Assembly: GCA_003508835.1 (NCBI GenBank)
Contig: PUFA01000105.1
Span: 4,650,001-4,714,000, forward strand
Direction: 5' to 3'
Origin: Eonycteris spelaea
Taxonomy: Eukaryota > Chordata > Mammalia > Chiroptera > Pteropodidae
DNA: 64,000 nt
The position numbers and the translations under genes were made by a program. The notes below the pieces were generated by a model. That model saw only the letters and a list, made by a program, of their open reading frames with translations, was not told the origin of the DNA and ran no database searches. Positions 58,411-64,000 of this stretch are shown here, in pieces. The stretch's first letter is position 1; every line of letters starts with the position of its first letter.

Positions 58411-60146
58411 CCTTCCCTTTGGTAACTCAAGCCACTTAAAAACAATGAACTTTTCTACTTCCTTGGAAAATTGCTTTGGAGACAATCTTATCAGATGATT
58501 TTCACATTTTCTTAAAATTATTTAAATATCACTTGATCTCATTTATTTTGTTTCGTAAGAAATCTATACCTCTTAACTCTCCAATGCTAAGCATCACTGA
58601 TCTTCCTGTAACAATCATCATATTTCGAATAGACTAACAATGTTAATTCTTAGTTAGAATTGAAGTCTATCATTTATCAGTTCTTTGAAAGCTTTGGATG
58701 AATAAGGTATTTCCATTCTGAGGAAAAAAAATATTGGAACACTTATGGAATTGAAATTATCTACCTATAGTTTAAATATTTGGTTCTAGTTTGACTGTGT
58801 ACTTCTAGTGTGAAAGAAATAAGTTCCTGATTTGGCTCGGGGGAAAAAAATGGGCTTATTATTGGAATGCTCATTAATTTTTCAGCAAGGGGTTAGAAGA
58901 AATCTTGCCCTTATCGCTATTCTGTGTTCGTGCAGTAAAATGAATTCTTGTATGTTAATCTTTCATAGGGCTTCTGTGAGCATGAAGTTTGCTAGAAAGT
59001 GATTTACTGTCTACTGACTTCAGATTCTGAATCTTTGTATTTTGTTAATGGAATTGATAAGAAAAATGAGCCTCTCCTGGCTTTTTCTTTCTTTCCTATT
59101 TTCTTTCTACTTTACCTTGGCAGAGATTTATCTCTAGGCAAGAAGAGAAGTCAGGTATATGAACTGCAGAAGTGCTTATCTCCCTCTGAGGTCACTGTAC
59201 TGTGTGCTTTTCCTTCCGTAACAAGAAAAGAATAGATTGATCATAGATGCATGATAGTGAACGGATGTTGTTGGGGAAGCTACTGTTTTATTGCACTCTA
59301 CAGGAAGTCTTTGGAGGGAGGTCATCATCATTTCAGTTAGATGCTGCAAACCAAAATGGTTTAATTTTTAGTTGCAAAGATACATAAACTTAAAAGGTGA
59401 AAATTGTAAACATGCACTGTTTTCTAAAATATCCCAAACTATCTTTTAATGCATTGGTAAATAAAAGTAAGTTTAAAAGAAAATGTGATCCTTAAATTCA
59501 ATATACTAATAAATTATATTTTGCCTTAAAATATTCATTTTAATTTAAACTGAAGATACTCCCTTAATGAGCCAGTAGAATATAGAAAAAAAAAAAGGGT
59601 TAAAGGTGCCAGAAGTTGCCTCAAATGATCCCTTCTCAGTTTATACTTCCATTATCACTTTCTCAGTACATTTATTTACGTCTAATCAACCCTCCAGATC
59701 TAAAATTTGTGGTCTCCCAATTTTTCAGTGTAGTATATTTTGTTTCCCTTTTGCATGGTTAGAAAATATGTTATACTTTATATATAAATAGATCAGGACT
59801 CATTCTCACTAGTACCTTTAATCGTTTAATCTGTCTTCTGTGGAGATAAAGAATCAGAACAGCTCTCAGGTGACAAGAGCAGTGTGTAAGTGATTGTCAC
59901 GTATCAAGCATCTGGGGTTTTAGTTCACTGAGTATTGTATATTTAAAATACCATTGACATGTATATATTTAAATAGGAGACACATAATATTCTTCATTTT
60001 TGGAGTGCTGATAATATTAGAGTATAACCATAGACTGAAGTAACATTTATGATTATTACAGTAAGTAATTTTAAATAACTTTGAACACATGTACTTTTAG
60101 TATTATGTAAAAATATCAACATGCAAGATAAATGATACAATATGTG

Positions 60147-60197
60147 AAAGATAGAGGTTAGAATAAAGCTCTAAAAGATAGAGTTTAGAATAAAGCC
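60147..60197 (+). repeat. Tandem duplication of a 24-base unit
   Basis: 60147-60170 and 60174-60197 (start AAAGATAGAG, end ATAAAGC) are identical except for two bases, period 27. Confidence 0.85.
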
Positions 60198-61166
60198 TAG
60201 GAAGAAACAAAAATAATAACAGAATTTGTATCTAGGTTGTAAGATTAAATTACTTTTAATTTTCCTTTTTATACATTTATTTGATAATTTTATACCATGA
60301 AGATTCTTGACTTTTTAAATTAAATATACCTTAATTTTTAAAGGTCCTTGCTATAAGTGTGTTACAACAATAAAATCAATTAATTATGGAGTTATTTTAT
60401 CACTTTTCTTCTGTTTCTATTCTTCATTATATTTATCAGTCATTGAAATGTAATGTGTTGATTTTAAAAGAGAAAATAAAGTTTATATAAGCAAAATTAT
60501 TAAATTATTTGTTTCAGATAAGATTCTACACATTAATTTGGTGGAAATATATATTTTTAGTTTATAACTAATAACACTCCTAATATTTCCCAAGTATGGT
60601 ATTCTTTTACTTTATTTCTTAAAAGTAATATTTAGTCTCTATAGAACATTGAATTTGGGGGGATTGTCGTTTTTTAAAGTACTAAATACATCTCAGAAAT
60701 TGTTGTTTTTTATCTATTTGCCATTCTGTACTCAATAAAGATATGGAGTCTGTTTTTAGACAATATTGAATTAAGTAATGATGGTAATTATATTGCAATG
60801 TTCCCTTCTTCATGATTCATGAAGATAACTACAACTTCTCCTTTAGAATTAAAAGTATAGCATCACTAAAATATTTCTTGACATTCCAAATTTTTCAATT
60901 GCACTTAAAAGTTAAAATATTATAAAATATACTTTATACAATTTTAGTCACAATGTTTTTATATTAGATTTTTATATATTGTTCATAGTTAAAATAAGAG
61001 TTGGTTATAAAGTAATAAAGTCAATTTTTTGCTCTTCAAGAAAAGAGCATTTCTGTCAAGACTGAATATTTATAGTAAGTGTTTTCACATAACATCACAA
61101 AAAAGGGTCTCGTGAATGATTCTACTCAAAAAATAATGAACATGTATGTATTTATATCAAGGTATA

Positions 61167-61200
61167 TGTGTGTGTACACACACACACACACACACACACA
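61167..61200 (+). repeat. (TG)n(CA)n microsatellite
   Basis: TG run passing into a CA run (ACAC to 61200), followed after a gap by GTGTGTGTGT at 61231-61240. Confidence 0.9.
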
Positions 61201-61954
61201 TACGCTTCCTGGACATACATTATATAATATGTGTGTGTGTGGAGTTGTGGTTCTTGGAATTAATATGGATTACTGCCAGCCACAAAACTTCAGTTACCAT
61301 TTTTCAATTTGTATGCTAATACTTTGTAAACACTACGGTACATATGAAAAAAGAAGGATAATTACAAGTCTTAATGACTTTAGACGGCCACTAGGAAAAC
61401 TTTTAGCTAGTGACTCTATGCGCAGATTCACCTAAAACAAGGGTTATGTCCACCATAAAGGCGGTTAGACCTCATGAAAGAGGTGGGATTCCATCTGGAA
61501 AAACATACTGAGTGGTGGATATACCATGTGAAATACACTGGAGATAGAAAAAAAGGTATGATACTCGGATGTAGGAATACAGAAAATTGTTTCATTTACA
61601 ACATGCTATGATTGTTTAAATTACAACAAGATGAAAATGTTGATGAAGGCTTTAATTTGTCCTAATGATTTACGTATTAAGACTATTTTGATCCAAATCT
61701 TGTTTGATAAGAGTTACCTCTAAACAAGTTTATTCATCTGCCAAAAAGTCATATTGCTAGTTGTTTTCGAGACTGCTTGTGCAATGTTCTATGCGTTATA
61801 CTCAATTTAATGTGAATAAGAACAGGCAAATTGCAACCTAGAGAATAATCTTTCATATTAGTGAGTTGTTGAAGCTGCTTCAATAAATGTAGATTTTCTG
61901 AAGATAAAGTATTTAATCATTTAATTCTGAAAATGATATTTTTATAATGGGAAT

Positions 61955-62200
61955 GGAACACAATGTAGTGGAAAGCTAATGTGTTTAAAGTCAGGCAAAC
62001 TATAACAGGAAGTCTGATGATACTACCGAATATCAGTGTGACCTTGGGTGAGTTACGAAGAGTCTCTAAACTTGAGTTTAATATGAAAATAAGCCTAGTA
62101 GTTCCTTTCGCACAAGATAGTTCTTAGTATTAAATGAAATACAAAGGTAGAATGTTTAATGCATACTGGCAGACATTCCATAAACGTCAATTTCCTTCCC
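61955..62200 (+). mobile_element. MIR SINE, sense
   Basis: 'AATGTAGTGGAAAGCTAATG' (61962-61981), 'AGTGTGACCTTGGGTGAGTT' (62035-62054), then 'AGTATTAAATGAAATACAAA' and 'ATTCCATAAACGTCAATTTCC' in MIR order, with the diagnostic GTGTGACCTTGGG core. Confidence 0.75.
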
Positions 62201-63877
62201 ACTTCCACTGCCTTCGTATATATTCAGTGATTCATTCATATGGTTTTTCATTTATGAATGCCAGACATTTCTACAGATTTTATGAACACTAACACAAAAA
62301 ACACAGCTTCTGTCTTCCTGGAAACTAAATTCTGTGTTTTGATTCTTATTATATGTTTTTGCTGATGAATCAGACTACACAGGGACTTCTGGAGCTTTTT
62401 TTTTCTTTATTTCCACTGCTGATTATAGAATATAAACAGAGCCTTTTGTATAACTTGAGGCAATTGTAGAACAGGCTGTGTAAATAAATGAATAAAACTG
62501 AATAAAAATTAAGCAGTTAAATGCCATGTGACCAACTTAAAATATGTATTTTGTATTTCTTCTGATATTTAGCATATTAAATATTATTACAATATAATTG
62601 TAAGTTTTAGAAGTGTAAAAATGAATGAAGGAAAGCTGTAGTAGCATTCACACTAATTGGAAACACTTTAGAAATAATTTGAATTAGAGAAATTTTATAA
62701 TCAGTGATACCGTTTTTTTATAACTCAGTGACTTAAGTACAAATCTCTACAAATGTAATTCAGCTCATCATCTACAAAACCTCTCATTACATCCTTATTT
62801 TTCTCTGAATTTATTTCTCCGTAATTCTGTTTTTTGTTTTTTTTTGTTTGTTTGTTTTCTGCTTTACTTTTTCTGAACCTAGATCTCTCTTCATCTTATT
62901 CTAAGAGCCTCTCTGCCTGTTTATCTTTTCATCTATTTACTTCAATTTCTGGTTCTCTTTTTATCTAAATCAATATACAACTGCACTTTTGTCTCTGATT
63001 ACCTTTCTTACGATTCTTGTATTTTCCCTGTCCTCTCCCTTTTCTTATTGAAGACAGTGATAAATAATAGCTGCCATAAATTAAAAAGTTACTAAGGGTA
63101 ACACAACTAAGAATATACATAAAACAACCTTAATTGCATATTATTTTTCCCATTTCAGAGGCCTGAAACTAAGACCTGAAACTTAGAGAAGAAAATCAAC
63201 CAATTAATTTTATACTAATAAGCAAGGAAGTGATGATGTCTTGGCTACTCCTATAGAATGTCCAACACCTCTTTTTCTGTACATTGAGTTAATAGGCAGG
63301 ACTGCAATTTCATTTGCTATTTCTTTTCTGTCCCCCATTCATTTAAAGCCAGTATATGTTTATTGTACTTTCTTAGAAATAGTGACAAAATAATTTTAAA
63401 AAGAGATACTCTTTATGGCCATTTGCACTACAAAGGAATACACGCTGAAACACAGTTTCCATAGTTTTCCAGAGCTAATCGTTACTACAGGGACTATAAG
63501 GAGAAAGGGAGACAGAGCTAGACTTAAGGTAAAAAATGGAACCTAAGAAGAAAGTCATGGCAACTGAGAAGACAGGAGTAAGCAAATACTAAAAAGGGTC
63601 ACTATGAAGAAAAAGAAAAGCTGATATCAGTATTTTAATAGTGGGATAATAGTGGACAAGGCAGGCGATCAGAATCTGAAACCGTCAACTAAGCCAGAGC
63701 GCTTGGAAAGGGGACCGTGTGGTTCTAGCTTAGGAGTGGTCTTTGCCTTTCAGGAGAAGCAAATGCAAATCCCATTTAAAAGACAGCATCTGAAAATTCG
63801 GGCCTAAATTTCTACTTACAGGACCAACTTACTAAAATGTCATTATCAAAGATCATCGAAGTCAAGAATGAATCACC

Positions 63878-63880
<3 letters not shown>
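62201..63880. other. Unassigned AT-rich stretch
   Basis: T-rich low-complexity near 62830-62850. 63490-63860 is a little less AT-rich and may be an old repeat. No gene. Confidence 0.35.

Positions 63881-63931
<51 letters not shown>
63881..63931 (+). repeat. (TG)25 microsatellite
   Basis: About 25 uninterrupted TG units followed by TACACACACC, so the end can pair back on the run. Confidence 0.95.
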
Positions 63932-63933
<2 letters not shown>

Positions 63934-64000
63934 ACACACCTCAAGCAATGTCTACAGGTTGAATCGATATTCTTGCATCTGTACTGTAATATATATGATA

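Larger units (their letters stand above)
58411..61954. other. Unassigned AT-rich stretch
   Basis: 3.5 kb non-coding. It includes the 27-base-period duplication at 60147-60197 and a CA repeat at 61167-61200. No gene. Confidence 0.4.

Noticed and set aside
61079..61435. 118-codon frame with a HTHTHTHT run
   Set aside because: It crosses a CA microsatellite and matches no protein family; the His-Thr run is the repeat.

Overview
This window is AT-rich, gene-poor mammalian nuclear DNA: intergenic sequence or the inside of a very long intron. I found no intact host gene, no convincing exon, no structural RNA gene, and nothing bacterial or phage-like. The evidence for a mammal is the repeat content, recognised from memory of family consensus sequences: LINE-1 fragments of several ages on both strands, ancient L2 and MIR, MLT1-type (ERVL-MaLR) LTRs, a Tigger-like DNA transposon with TA target duplication, one class I endogenous retrovirus, and a processed pseudogene. 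The L1 3' UTR types fit a laurasiatherian. No carnivore, ruminant, horse or primate SINE was seen, so a bat with few recent SINEs is my best guess, but this is only an inference.

Layout. 205-2308: antisense L1 with both ends and a 10-bp target-site duplication but most of the interior missing. 2690-3300: gammaretrovirus-type LTR. 3335-4450: sense L1 5' UTR/ORF1. 4556-4608: AACTT/AAATT satellite. 7390-11620: decayed class I ERV with NC, PR, RT, RNase H, IN and the start of env in order, full of stops and shifts. 12690-16260: L2 and MIR pieces, including a long antisense L2 split by an MLT1 LTR. 17363-18190: NACA processed pseudogene. 21400-21775: L1 tail. 23858-24028: compound pentanucleotide satellite. 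29037-29636: Tigger-like element. 36627-38060: two MLT1-type LTRs. 41100-43120: L2, MIR and old L1. 44055-45530: L1 head beside an antisense L1 tail. 48480-49460: two L1 fragments. 52386-53670: antisense L1 carrying an AT/GT satellite. 56200-57330: a twin-primed (inverted) L1 and another L1 tail. The right end closes on a TG repeat.

There is no operon or gene set working together. The window records successive insertions: L2 and MIR oldest, then MLT1, Tigger and old L1, then the ERV and younger L1 copies. I looked for a new system and did not find one. The most useful leads are the end-complete, internally deleted L1, the ERV with lost catalytic residues, several perfect hairpins, a locally GC-rich block at 55130-55640, and a few moderately GC-rich blocks I cannot assign. 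All family names come from pattern recognition without a database search; subfamily names and boundaries are approximate.
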